A stretch of DNA of 64,000 nucleotides from Homalodisca vitripennis (lineage: Eukaryota > Arthropoda > Insecta > Hemiptera > Cicadellidae), in NCBI RefSeq assembly GCF_021130785.1, contig NC_060211.1, positions 127,421,001 to 127,485,000 of the forward strand. The letters are read 5' to 3'. The position numbers and the translations under genes are program-made. Below, piece by piece: positions 23,101 through 34,285 of the stretch (position 1 is the stretch's first letter; every line of letters begins with the position of its first letter). Under the pieces are notes generated by a model. The model ran no database searches, had not been told where the DNA came from, and saw only the letters and a program-made list of their open reading frames with translations.

Positions 23101-26100
23101 TAATGTTGATATGTTATATAGTGTACATCTGAGTAGATTCGGTTTTGCCAATATCTTTGTTAAAAGAGGCACTCAAATTAACTGATCAGTATTCATTGTA
23201 CAGAACCGTGTTCAATATGATTACTATTGATTTAGTAATGTTGATATATTATATAGTTTACATCTGAGTAGATTCGGTTTTGCCAATATCTTTGTTGGAA
23301 GAGGCACTCAAATTAACTGATCAGTATTCATTGTACAGAACCGTGTTCAATATGATTACCATTGATTTAGTAATGTTGATATATTATATAGTTTACATCT
23401 GAGTAGATTCGGTTTTGCCAATATCTTTGTTGGAAGAGGCACTCAAATAAACTGATCAGTATTCATTGTACAGAACCGTGTTCAATATGATTACCATTGA
23501 TTTAGTAATGTTGATATATTATATAGTGTACATCTGAGTAGATTCGGTTTTGCCAATATCTTTGTTAAAAGAGGCACTCAAATAAACTGATCAGTATTCA
23601 TTGTACAGAACCGTGTACAATATGATTAGTATTGATTTAGTAATGTTGATATATTATATAGTGTACATTTGAGTAGATTCGGTTTTGCCAATATCTTTGT
23701 TGGAAGAGGCACTCAAATAAACTGATCAGTAATCATAATACAGAACTGTGTTCATTATGATTACCATTGATTTATTAATGTTGATGATATATTATATAGT
23801 GTACATCTGAGTAGATTCAGTTTTGCCAATATCTTTGTTGGAAGAGGCACTCAAATAAACTGATCAGTAATCATAATACAGAACTGTGTTCATTATGATT
23901 ACCATTGATTTAGTAATGTTGATATATTATATAGTGTACATCTGAGTAGATTTGGTTTTCCCAATATCTTAGTAGGGATTGGCACTCAAGTAAAACCGAT
24001 CTGTATTCATTTTACAGAACCCTGTTTAATATGATTACCATTGATTTAGTATTGTTGAAGTATATATGGTGCATCAGAGTAGATTCGGCTTTCCCAATAT
24101 CCTTGCAGGGAGGGGCACTCAAGTAAAGCTGATGTGTCATCAACATGTCAAGTGATGTGAGGAATTCTCCACACTCGACACACACAGTTCAGTGCATTGT
24201 TAATAGATAATTACATATAACATTGAGGTTGCTTTTATTGTCCTTATTGAATACCTTTAATTTTTAAACAATTCATTGTTAGACTCATAAATTAAACAAA
24301 CATATTATCTTACCAATATAAACAAATAGTAAACATTTATAAAAACGTGTTTTAAAAGAGTAAGTATGTGACCAAAACCATGAAAGTTTTTTTCAACTTG
24401 TGTAAAAATTTGTAATACATATTAAAGTAAATTAACAACAGTACTTGTGAATTTAGAAATTGTTCATTAATTACTAGTTTTCTTGTTTGGTTTCTTTACT
24501 ATCAAAATGTTTATTGCTTTATATTTCTTTTAATAATGAAGTCATAAATTTACAAAACTGTAAAAAGCACTGTTAAAAAATGTAGTAGGAAGTAGTCATT
24601 ACCACATAATTTTATTTATTTTTATTTCTTAACAAGTTTGATTTTTTTTAATTGAAGTTTATTGATATTTGTGTGCAATAGTTGTGTCTCTGTTGTTAAA
24701 GGATATTTAATATGTCCATTATCAGGTTGTTATATGCATTTCTTCTAGAATGTTATTTAACTGTGTGTCATGTTGTCAATTATTTCAAATTTATAACAAT
24801 TAAACAATTTGGTAGCTTTTTTATTTACTTTTATTTATTTAGATTTTTTTATTTTGTTATTTTTATCTATTTTTTACTAGAATGTGAAAAATGGGCGAAA
24901 TTAAAAAGACAATCATGAGTGTAGCTTAAAATACATTGGCTATAGACTAAAATAAGAAAAAAACTCCTATTTTTTACCCTGACTTAAAGGAGCAGATCCA
25001 CACTTCAACCTGTTATAATTTAACTGATCCTTAAGAATAATGCATTTAAAATAATGTATTAGTTATTATCTCCTACCTTCTTGTGGTTTAAAAATCTTAT
25101 ATGTTTTCCAAACTATTTGTTTATATTTTCAAAATGATATTTTGTTCAGTTTTGTGCTTCTGACAAATATCTTGAAAATTAAAGGGCCTACAATAAAAAA
25201 TTAAAATTATTTTAAAATTTTGTGTTTAGTTACTATTTTATTTTAAACATTTGATTTCTTCTAAAGTTGAGCTAAAAACACATTTATTTTAATATTGTTC
25301 GTAATATAATGTACTGTTTAGATGTTAAATGAATTTTAAGCAAAAACGTCAGTCAGGCAAAGGATTTAAAATGTCAAAGATGATATTTCAATTTTTAAAT
25401 AGACTTTATTGTGTTTATTCCATCAAAAGTATTTAATTGAGGTTTTTGAAGAAAAATAAAAGTTTTAAAGTAGTCATTAAAGTTATGGTTCCTTATTTTA
25501 AACAAATATTTTCTAAAGAAGAACCAATATATCTATCTTATCTATAGAAAAGTTCCAGTATTTGTATGTTTTCTCGTTAGACTTCATAAAAGTATGTTAA
25601 GGCCTAGCTTGTTAGGCTTATTTGAAATATTTTTCTTCTGCTGAATACATCCTCTCTCTTTATGAGTCATTACAATGGTACAATAGGTAGTCTGGCTCAG
25701 TAGAACTGATTAACAATTACAAGTGAACTGTAACTACATATAGGCTAATAGGTACATACTTTTTAGTAATAGTTCACAGTGAAGATTCACTTATGTGTTT
25801 CAGTACAAATATACGATCATCAGAGTTGATAGTACATAGATAGTTGTTAACTCCATCAAAGTTGTTAAAAGTTAAAACACTATATAATTCAACACACATA
25901 AAACATGAAATGAATGACCACAAATCGATAGGCCGGACTAAACAATACCACTGCACATAGGTGACTGCAGGATTAAGTTACGTCAGTGTTGTTACTGTCG
26001 TTAAGTCTGTTATTAGTGTGGCAGTAATCCAGTGTTTGTATAACTAACTAATTTCCTTTAAAGATAACTATATCTTCACTTCTTTATCTTTGGATTTAAA

Positions 26101-26494
26101 TATATTTACAGTTAATATTTATTATGGTAAATAATTCAGTACAGTTACTAATTAAATTATTAAGATAAAGATAATATGCATCAATGTAAAATAACACAAA
26201 GGAAACTGAATTGGCTGGTTTACTTCCATATTATGGAATCTTTAGAAATGTATTTTTATATCCAGGTAATAGTGACATATATTACAACCACGCGATAGAC
26301 TTGCATAACAATGGTTTGAAATGTCTTTAAATCAAATTAATAGTAACCTTTAGAATTTTATAAATTGTTCTGACTCTTAATTCCTACCTCATAAACAGAG
26401 AGAGGGAGGAGGGTTTGGACACTGTCAACGGTTTCAGTTAAAATAATCCTATAGTTGCTTGATTAGTCTACTCCATTGATCTTGTGTTGTGTAG
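20125..26494 (+). other. RNF19 intron (6.4 kb)
   Basis: Donor GTTTGT at 20125, acceptor TGTGTAG ending at 26494. Its middle third is the 135-bp satellite array. The flanks 20125-22090 and 24141-26494 are AT-rich with no recognised transposon or gene. Confidence 0.85.
22093..24140. repeat. Satellite array 2, about 135-bp unit, about 15 copies
   Basis: About fifteen head-to-tail copies of a 133-139-bp unit. The landmark actgatcagtattcattg recurs at about 22235, 22369, 22508, 22641, 22778, 22911, 23046, 23180, 23316, 23449 and 23586, with diverged copies near 22098, 23720, 23858 and 23991. Length differences come mainly from a TATATTATATAG stretch. Central copies are nearly identical and edge copies diverged. 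It is wholly inside an RNF19 intron and non-coding. Each unit ends with a CCAATATC...TTGG stem-like segment followed by GCACTCAA, which resembles a segment of satellite array 1. Confidence 0.96.
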
Positions 26495-26654
26495 ATGCAG
26501 ACACAGTGAGTCATCCTGGAGGGAACCCTTCGATTGGTGAGGCATCATTATCGCTGGGCAGCGGAAGTCAGCTGGAGCGGGAGGCAGACAGAGAGTCTGC
26601 CAGTATGGTGGCATTGGCAGGCAGCATCATCTCCTCCCTCCCAGGCGGACACAG
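26495..26654 (+). CDS. RNF19: RNF19A/B-like E3 ligase, exon with the NPSIGE motif
   Basis: This exon continues the previous one in phase (split GAT codon) and encodes DADTVSHPGG, then NPSIGEASL, an acidic/basic linker and MVALAGSIISS. The NPSIGE block and the ASxxALAGSI block are characteristic cytosolic C-terminal motifs of RNF19A and RNF19B. It ends ...GGHR with the arginine codon split across the donor GTAAAG at 26655, leaving phase 2. The conserved order of the motifs gives high confidence in the family, although the function of these blocks is not established. Confidence 0.9.
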
Positions 26655-27330
26655 GTAAAGTGGCCCATTCTTCTGACCATATTACAGTGGGTTCCCAAGC
26701 TTTTTAAACCTGTACCTCCCTTAAGTCTTTTAAGGTTGACAAGTTTTTTGGGAATGAATTGCAAAAAAGGCTGTGTTTTAGTGGGTGGTCAGTGCCTTAA
26801 ATGCCAAGGAGTTTACTCGATTTCTAACATAAGTTTAGCTAAAAAATCATTTTTAAATTTTGTATCTGAAGTAAAATTTTTCTCACTTCTACTATTTAAT
26901 AGACGTTCTAGCAAAAACAATTGTTTTCATGAGACATGCTTAAAAAATAATAAGTTAGGATAAAAAATTAATTGTATAAATTTTAGTGTATTTAATTTTT
27001 TTCAGTTTGATCTCTTGTATATACATAATCATAAACTAAATTTATATGTTATAAAAATGAAACAAATTTGAAGTTTATACTGTTTAAAGAAGTGAAATAA
27101 TGACACTTTGTGTAAAAGTGATATTAGGTTATTAACAGTTAGGTTTACATAGAGGTTAGAGAAAAACATCCAAGTTGAAAAACGTAATTGTTTGTAAACA
27201 TAATAAAGGCTTAATTGTAACACTTTATCTTTAGACAGTTGAAAAGAAAATCTCTACCTTTATTCATTTGCCATTTGCCATTATTCTACTTTATTCAATA
27301 TCATTTTATAGCAGTGTGTTGTATATTTAG
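26655..27330 (+). other. RNF19 intron (0.68 kb)
   Basis: AT-rich, with donor GTAAAG and acceptor TATTTAG. No element recognised. Confidence 0.85.
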
Positions 27331-27481
27331 GCTGGAGGTGCAGGCAGATGTAGCCTCCAACCAGAGGTTCAGCCTGTGGAGTGAGACGACGTCGGCTGCT
27401 ACCAGTGTCTCAGAGAAATCCCTGGCGGATGACGGAGGAGCATCAACACGTGCTCTTGCTGGCTCTGTCCTTAACTTTAAG
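27331..27481 (+). CDS. RNF19: RNF19A/B-like E3 ligase, exon with the RLEVQAD motif
   Basis: This exon opens by completing the split arginine codon and encodes RLEVQADVASN, the best-conserved block of the RNF19 C-terminal region, followed by a serine-rich stretch and GGASTRALAGSVL. This second ASTRAxAGS repeat also exists in the vertebrate proteins. It ends at AAG before GTGAGA (donor at 27482), phase 0. The opposite strand is also open over this stretch, but that is a shadow. Confidence 0.9.
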
Positions 27482-27849
27482 GTGAGAGCGAATGTCAACA
27501 GTAACAAATAATGTATATACCAACATTTGGAGCGGCAGAGATATTATGACAGTGCACTAGTATATACGAAGGTCATATTACTATACAGTGCTGAAACTTG
27601 ATTTCCATGCTATTTGTATATGTATTGATTTCAAACAAAAATCAGAAAGTAAATTTTAAACTAATTTTTGTTCTGATGTTCCATTACAAACGACACAATA
27701 AAATACAATGCTGTGCGATTTCCAATTACGTTTGCAACTTGAGGTAGCATTGTGAAACACATATGATAGCCCTGTGCTGTATTAATCCTCTTTCATTTTA
27801 CAGCATTTAAGTTGATTTAAAATGTGCATAAAGTACCCTTGTCATACAA

Positions 27850-29110
27850 GGGTCACTAAAAGTTTTGAGATACCAGCAAACATTGCATACTGAAATAATC
27901 TTGTTATTCTTATCTGATTGTCCAAGTATCAGTACCTGACACAGCAACATGGGTTCTCAATGTACTAGTGTCGTCTGTTTAAAAAGATCAGTTTCATGGA
28001 GTTAGATGAGAGAGCATTTTCGAGCTACAATTTTCTGTGGTCTTAAAGTCGGTTTGTCTCAATAGGAGTGTGTTGAACGTCTCAAAATTGCTCCTGGTTC
28101 TAAAGCACCATCCTGTGCTACTGTTTTAGGTGGTATTCAAATTTTGAAGGAGCAGTAGTTTGGTTCAAGATGACAAATGTTCAAGAAGGTCATATTCTGC
28201 TGTCACTCAAGTTCACATTCTGCTGTCGTTCATTGGTTGTGCAAATGTTGATTGGGTATGTGCAATGATCCAAGAGGACAGGCACTGCACTTATTTAATG
28301 ATTGAAGCATCCCAAAATATTAGATCCGCAGCATTGTGAATAATATTTCATGACTTTTTAAAATTCAAAAATTTTTTTCTCAATTGTGCAAATTTTTCTC
28401 AACCTTACGATTTGACAGATGAAGAAAAAAGTTGAACATGTGAAAATCCGCCAGCAGATCTTTCAATTGCTTAATAATTGTGGTCAATGGATTATATCCA
28501 GAATTGTCACTGATGATGAGATGTACATACCATTTTATGACATTTCAACTTCGAGTAAAGTCTCGCAAATGGATATTGAAGGTGAGCCGTCCTTCACAAT
28601 GTTCAAGAAAGAATGAGTGGTGAAGAAAGTAATGAACGCTGTTTTCTTCAGGAATATGGGACTGGTGTAGGCTATTAAGCTAGAGGGACAAATAACTGAC
28701 ATAGCAAGTTGGTACATCAGACAATACTTGTCACAAGTTCTCTAAGACTTGAACAGTAGGTTAATTTTGCTCCACAATAATGCCTATTCTTACACTGCTG
28801 CAAAAACTTACAAGTTTTTGACTGAAAATGCATCAAAACAGCAATCCCCTTATTCACCCACTCTTGCTGTGTGTCACTCCTGGTTGTTTTTCAGTCTGAA
28901 GATATTTTTTAATGTAAAAACCCTGCTCAGCCAAATTCCATGGAGTGACATGCATCATCATCGAACTGTATAAAAGAACCATTATGCAAAATGTCAAGAC
29001 TACAGGTCGGTGTGTTTTCGAGATATTGTGCGGACAGAGAGCCAAAATGAAATTTCTAGCCAGCTCAATATGTGGTTTTTGAGTAAAGATATCCTTATAG
29101 ACACAAAATA
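27850..29110 (+). pseudogene. Mariner-family transposase pseudogene (DD34D type)
   Basis: Plus-strand frames follow a mariner transposase from start to near the end: an N-terminal part near 27990-28140 (SKAPSCATV-like), IQEDRHCTYLMIEAS near 28270, a nearly intact middle (28419-28613; KVEHVKIRQQIFQLLNN and the RIVTDDEM block carrying the first catalytic Asp), then FFRNMGLV and AIKLEG, and LNSRLILLHNNAYSYTAAKT at about 28750-28815. The second catalytic Asp in the family's HHDNA motif is Asn here, and the third, in PYSPDLAxCD, is His. With the many stops and frameshifts the element is inactive. No clean terminal inverted repeats were identified, so the limits are approximate. Confidence 0.85.
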
Positions 29111-29364
29111 ATACTGGCAAAACTACTTGTTTGTAATATTTGACTTTCAAATAATGTGTTCATGCATCTCTAAAATGGTTGTAATTTAACCCTTTCAGGG
29201 CCAGGACCAAATATGAGATGTTGCAAAATTTTTTCACATCTCATATCCCCTTGGGACTAGTCAAAAGTGCCAGGCTAAAATTGGCAATTTTGCAGTTTCT
29301 TAGATTGAAATTTATAATTTTTCATAAAAATTAGAGAATGACTTAAAAGTTGCACCAAATTACT

Positions 29365-29372
<8 letters not shown>

Positions 29373-29396
<24 letters not shown>
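29373..29396. repeat. (TA)n microsatellite
   Basis: A pure TA run within the left arm of the outer piggyBac-like element. Confidence 0.9.
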
Positions 29397-29428
29397 CACT
29401 ATCAACACAAAAATATATAGATGTAGTT

Positions 29429-30464
29429 TTAACCCTTCATGCGCTGTTGACAAATATAACCATCAATGTTTACTTTGCTCAAAACGCTGTTGACAAATAT
29501 ATTCGCTTTTAAACATTTAGTATTATTGTGAGTAAGTAGTTCCCAGTTTTGCCGGTGGAGTGCAGCAGCTGCTGGAGCATAAATCCCTCAATAGAAAAAC
29601 ACAGTAATAGTTGTCCCCGCCTCCCGGTTGTTCCCCAAGCTGCAAAATGGCGGCACACTACCCATGCCACTGCCTGTTTTGCCAGACACTAGCGCTACTG
29701 ACGAACTAACTCGCCGGTTTAATTCGTTCGCGGACCGGGAGTGGAAGTGTTCTGCGTACGTTGTCAAATTGGTTTTTGACATATTGGGAAGATGTGTTGT
29801 GTGTACACGCAACAGTTTACGCAAGGAGACCATTTACGTGTGCGAGACATGCACCGCCCGGCTGAACCTGCACCCGGATACGTGTTTCAAGACGTACCAC
29901 ACGTTGACGATACCTTACAGTAGGAATCACAAAAAAGTGCAGTTGAGGGAGGAGCTTATTTGGCGCGTGACCTTGGAGCAGCCAACAAGGACTGAGCGAC
30001 GTTGCCAAACTGTTCCCCGCTGAAACCAGTCGCTACGTGCCGAGTCACGGTTTGACGTGTTGTGTGGCAACGTCGCACGAGCCATTCCATTTTATTGGTC
30101 ATCGCCAACTGCACTCTTTCGTGGCTCCTACTATAAACACCGTGATGGCTAATTTTAGAACTTTTGTATCTATTAATGTTTTATTTTAACTATACTATAA
30201 ATATAATACACTATAATATAATGTTATACACGATAGTAAAATGTCGTTCAACATTTCGTTAAATTTTGTGTATTTATATTGTTTTATAAAGTTAAATAAA
30301 CGTATTAACAAATATTATAATTTTTTCGTCCCCAAAAGTCTTTTTATATGGTAAGAAACTCAAAAACAACATTAGCGTTGACTTTATGGAAAAAAAAGAT
30401 TTTGAGGTATATGTAGCGTTTAGGTATGGTGCGTCCCAAATTGCCGTAGCGCGGGAAGGGTTAA
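29429..30464 (+). mobile_element. piggyBac-like element, inner, internally deleted
   Basis: The ends read TTAACCCTTCATGCGCT (29429) and, reversed, TTAACCCTTCCCGCGCT (to 30464); they agree at 15 of 17 positions. The 1.04-kb element retains only the C-terminal zinc-ribbon part of a piggyBac transposase, so it is a deletion derivative. It lies completely inside the outer element and therefore inserted later. Confidence 0.75.
29628..30023 (+). pseudogene. piggyBac transposase C-terminal cysteine-rich (zinc-ribbon) fragment
   Basis: About 130 codons open and ending at a TGA. The segment holds C56, C59, C72, C75, H82, C86 and H91 in the spacing CxxC, CxxC, HPxxCFxxYH, which is the C-terminal cysteine-rich domain of piggyBac transposases that contacts the element's ends. 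The catalytic core (DDD) is missing. There is no ATG at the beginning of the open stretch. The cysteine cluster is undamaged although the rest of the gene is lost. A host-domesticated small protein is conceivable, but the simplest reading is a MITE-like deletion derivative. Confidence 0.8.
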
Positions 30465-31719
30465 GTAATTTAAAATTTAAGAAATAATGTTTTTAAAAGA
30501 TAACATAAAATTTTTTATTTTATTTTTTGAAAATAACTAAAAAAGGAAAAATAATTTTACTGTGGGAAGCTATTTTATTATATTGTACATTTTTAGAAAG
30601 GAACAACCATACAAAATTTTGTGTTATTTCTCTCATAAATAAATTTGTCATGACACATTTTGTATAAATACGCATAATTGTACTTCGCAACATTTTATAA
30701 GTGTTAAAGCAACTGACTCTTACATTGCAAGAAACTTAAAATAAATATTCACGTTATGAATATTCACGTTATGTATGTACCGGTAAACAGATGATTGTAG
30801 GATCCATAAACAGTTTCAATACAGTTAAAAAGCACTATTTACCAAGAAATATTTACACAATTTTATTTGAAATTTATTTACACTTTTTCTATTTACTTAA
30901 TGTGCTACTTACAATTTCACTCCCGTGACATCGCAAATTGTCAGTCATTGTAACTATTACACACAATAGCTGAACACGTAACAACTAACACTACCAATAT
31001 TTACAACCACAATATAAAATAATGAAGAAGAATCCAGCATATAATAGTACGATTACACTAAAGCATAAAGAATTAACAACAATAGATCGAGTCAGCTGAT
31101 AATTTCATGTGACAATTACGAAATAAAAATGCACAGACCTCCAAAATAAAAATGATATTCATATTAATTATCTACAAATATACCAGGGAATAAAAAAACA
31201 TAAAACTTGAATCATTTGACATCGTATTTATTTAAGAAAACGACGAATATCAAGGAGACTATATATTGCCGCCTGGCGCTTTTCGCGTATAGATCACCGA
31301 CGGCAATATTTTGCCGCCTGGCCCGGAAAGGGTTAATCAGTAAAGGAATAGATTTGTACAGAATCAACTAATAATAAAATAATTCTCTAATGAGATAAGA
31401 GTTAAAGGAATTTAAATAAAAATTACTATTTAAAATAACACATTAAAAACAGTTTTTCATGAAACAGATTAATTTCAACATGATTTGGTTTACTGAAGAA
31501 TCAGCCTAACATTTCAACAGTTGCAATAACTAAGTTTTCAAAAATGGTGTGAATAGAACTAGAAACATCCAAAATTTGTTCTAAAAATGTAGAATTACCA
31601 TAATTTGCATTTCAATACTTACATGATAAAATTGAAATGTTTATATATGTTGATAATACACTAAAACAAAAAAAACCAAGATTATTTATATACATTCTAT
31701 AAAGTTGTTTTGTTTGCAG

Positions 31720-32012
31720 GTGGATGGAGGGTCACTTTCCAACTATCGTGGACTGAGCACAGATACACCAGTGGACTCAGTGTCAATGCGTAGTGATGCC
31801 AACATGTCACTAAGCTCACTGGAGGAGCTGGCATCAGGCCTGATGCGCAAGGTTGCGCGGCGCAAACTACCAGCAGACAGCGGAGAAGATGGGGGCTCTG
31901 AGCGTGTGCGTTTTGACGACCATGTTAGCTTTATAGAGGCTGAGCGAGGACATTGCAAAGTTACCAAGAAACATTCGGGCAGTTCCACTGACTCTGTTAC
32001 ATCGTCTTCAAG
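31720..32012 (+). CDS. RNF19: RNF19A/B-like E3 ligase, serine-rich C-terminal exon
   Basis: This exon follows TTTGCAG and encodes 97 codons plus two bases: VDGGSLSNYRGLS, a stretch rich in Ser/Asp/Thr, LSSLEELASGLMRKVARRKL, an acidic DSGEDGG segment and a final KHSGSSTDSVTSSS before the donor GTTTGT at 32013 (phase 2). It corresponds in position to the long, poorly conserved serine-rich tails of RNF19 proteins. The 'HSGSS.DS' end resembles the family's 'HNSGSSSVDD' block. It is likely a disordered, phosphorylatable tail. Assignment to the gene rests mainly on phase, order and splice sites. Confidence 0.82.
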
Positions 32013-33247
32013 GTTTGTTCTGAGATAATCGATGTATTTTCAGTTTAATATGCTCTGATATGTATGATATGTTAAAAAATTATAGATTTGTTAGGTTAAC
32101 CCTTTCAGTGTCAACGTCCGATTTGACCGGACGACAAAAGTTGGCCGAAAAGTGCCGACGTCCGATTTTACCGAACGTTTCGGGAAAAAGTCACTAAAAA
32201 TTGTAACCTTTAATATTTTTAAATAATATCATATTGAAATGTTTGTGAAGAATCGTTCTTTTCAAAATAAATTGTTATAGTACACTTCCAATCAAACTTT
32301 AAATTATGAAACTCACATATAAACATTTTTGGTTGCCATAGCTACCAGAAACAATGTGACAATAGTTTCTTAAAAGTTGTATAACTTACTCATTATTGAA
32401 GATAATAATATAAATTTTTCAAGATTTACAGACAATTGCATACACTTTCCAGTGATATGGACTAAGAAAAGGATATGAATTTTTTTGGTCATAATAATTT
32501 GGTTGAAAAATGAAATTAAAAAATATTTTTGAATTTTTTTTAGGTAAGTCCGTTTTTGGTATTCCTAAATTTAGTGTTATGGTAACTTTGTTATTTTATG
32601 TTAATTAAACAGAGTTTTCAGAGAAAAATAAAAAAAGAATCATGTTGATAGCTTATTAAATAATCGAACTGTGAATTTTTTACTAAAACCTTGCAAAATG
32701 CCTGAAAAAGGGCTGGCACTTTTAGGTACACCCACTAGAAAAATACCTGGCACTTTTCAGTATACCCACTCAAAAAATACTTGGCACTCAAAGGGTTAAA
32801 ACGTTAATTTAGTTTTTAAGTCGTAGAATCCCACCTTTTAGTTTTAAAAAGTTTTGTATTCTTTCAATATTTAAAAAATTATGAACATTACGGTCAAGTT
32901 CAATTTGAATTTGGTATTTTTACAAGGATTTAGCATTTAGTGGTTAATTTCAATACAGATTTTTTTTCAATATCAGTATGTTTAGTGACAAAGACAACAC
33001 ATAAAGCCATCAGCAGAACAAGTAATTATTGTAAGTTGGCTAATGTCAACATACAGCAGTGTGTTAGTTTCTTGACACACTTATGATTGATTGGTAAACT
33101 GCAGTTATGAATCTTGATATTTGTAACTCAAATTTAGTGACACTCTCCACACTTACATTAAGGCTGCACCACATTACTATATAAATATTTATTTTACAAG
33201 CGAGTGGTATTACTTGAAATGAAATTATACAATATGGTTTGTTGCAG
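32013..33247 (+). other. RNF19 intron (1.2 kb)
   Basis: Donor GTTTGT, acceptor TTGCAG. It contains the TTAA-bounded MITE at 32096-32799, and AT-rich sequence otherwise. Confidence 0.85.
32096..32799. mobile_element. TTAACCCTTT-ended MITE, 704 bp
   Basis: The ends TTAACCCTTTCAGTGTCAA (32096) and, reversed, TTAACCCTTTGAGTGCCAA (to 32799) agree at 17 of 19 positions and include TTAA. The left subterminal region holds two copies of GACGTCCGATTTNACCG. The right one holds two copies of a TGGCACTTTTxxGTAxACCCACT motif. There is no coding capacity. It is probably mobilised by a piggyBac-type transposase, as the target site suggests. Confidence 0.78.
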
Positions 33248-33452
33248 GCCTAGTATATCAGCTGTATCTAGTCTTCGTAGTCTTTTCTTCCACTCGTCTG
33301 AGTCTGCGCGCGCAGACATGTCCCGGCCAACCACCTCCAAGGGGGAGAGCTCTCGCCCCGTGTCTGCCAAGGTCGACACTCCTCCCTGTCTTCCTGTCAT
33401 CCCTGAGCCTCTTACTGCTGACCATGTTACCATTTCTATCCCTGAACCTTAG
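33248..33452 (+). CDS. RNF19: RNF19A/B-like E3 ligase, last coding exon
   Basis: After the TTGCAG acceptor the exon completes the split arginine codon and encodes PSISAVSSLRSLFFHSSES, a Ser/Pro-rich tail, and VTISIPEP before the TAG at 33450-33452. It has no recognisable domain. Phase (2 to 0) and the continuing Ser/Pro-rich composition tie it to the preceding exon. The minus strand is also open here, but its frame has no splice context. Confidence 0.82.
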
Positions 33453-33770
33453 AATATTGATTATATCCTTTTGATTCTGGGATTGATTAACGACGACTTA
33501 TAAAGTTTACAAGTTCGAAAAATGTATATACGGTTATGTAAAGTTAAGTATTTCATGCTTCCTGTAATATTCTATTGTTAGGCCTAAATTATCCTGGAAT
33601 AATTAATATAAGTTGACTTAAGAAATGTTAATGGTGTTGTAAATTAAATGCTTATATATGCGTTGTGTTATATTTATTGTTTATATACTTTATAACTAAA
33701 ATGCTCATTACTTTTGCATTATAAGATGTACATTTATTATAATAAATTTATTACTAAGAGGAGTGATAAA
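33453..33770 (+). other. RNF19 3' UTR with polyadenylation signal
   Basis: AT-rich sequence after the stop. A canonical AATAAA lies at 33741-33746, about 290 bases downstream, so cleavage would be expected near 33760-33775. Confidence 0.6.
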
Positions 33771-34285
33771 AATTTAATTTTACCTAATTCCATCAACTGT
33801 TGTGAACATTCAACTATCAAAAAGAAGTTGTTTATGACAGATTACTTTTTTACAATGATAGAATTTACTACAAACATAGAAGTAATATAGACCTCTGGAC
33901 CTCTCAGATGACAATCTACAATTAGTTGTATATAGAGCCATCCTTGTAGCTGACTGTATTGTGTCTCCGTTTGTCACTCCAAGAGCTCAGGTTTGAAGTT
34001 TGGTTTGGACACACATTTTACATGCTGATAATAGTTTTGAGTCTAGCCTGAAATAATGAGCCACAGTTCTGGGGTATAAATCACATCATCTAGACATAAA
34101 ATACAGTCTTGAGAGTTGATTGGATATCAAATCCTAGGTCTCAAGAGGTTAAGTGATATCAAATGCCATGGATTAATCTTCAGTTTCAAGTATAATTAAC
34201 TCATTTTCTTGCAAAAGCTTGAAAGTGTGATACTAAGGTTGTTCTAAAAATAAACCATGTACATAATAATTTATGTGTTATATCT
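33771..34285. other. Intergenic, no feature recognised
   Basis: AT-rich sequence downstream of RNF19 with no repeat partner or coding signal. Confidence 0.45.

Larger units (their letters stand above)
29186..31336. mobile_element. piggyBac-like element with TTAACCCTTTC ends (outer)
   Basis: The left end TTAACCCTTTCAGGGCCAGG (29186) and the reversed right end (31317-31336, reading TTAACCCTTTCCGGGCCAGG) match at 19 of 20 positions. Both include TTAA, the piggyBac-type target. The right subterminal region has two copies of a TTGCCGCCTGGCSC motif. The element is split by a second TTAACCCTTC-ended element at 29429-30464. Apart from the inner insertion it shows no coding sequence, so it is non-autonomous. 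Confidence 0.7.
27482..31719 (+). other. RNF19 intron (4.2 kb) loaded with transposons
   Basis: Donor GTGAGA, acceptor TTTGCAG. It contains a dead mariner (27850-29110) and a piggyBac-like element with another one nested in it (29186-31336). The remaining sequence is AT-rich. Confidence 0.85.

Noticed and set aside
26736..27223. Open frames in the RNF19 intron (26736-26963 plus, 27029-27223 minus)
   Set aside because: AT-rich low-complexity translation between two phase-compatible exons; no homology.
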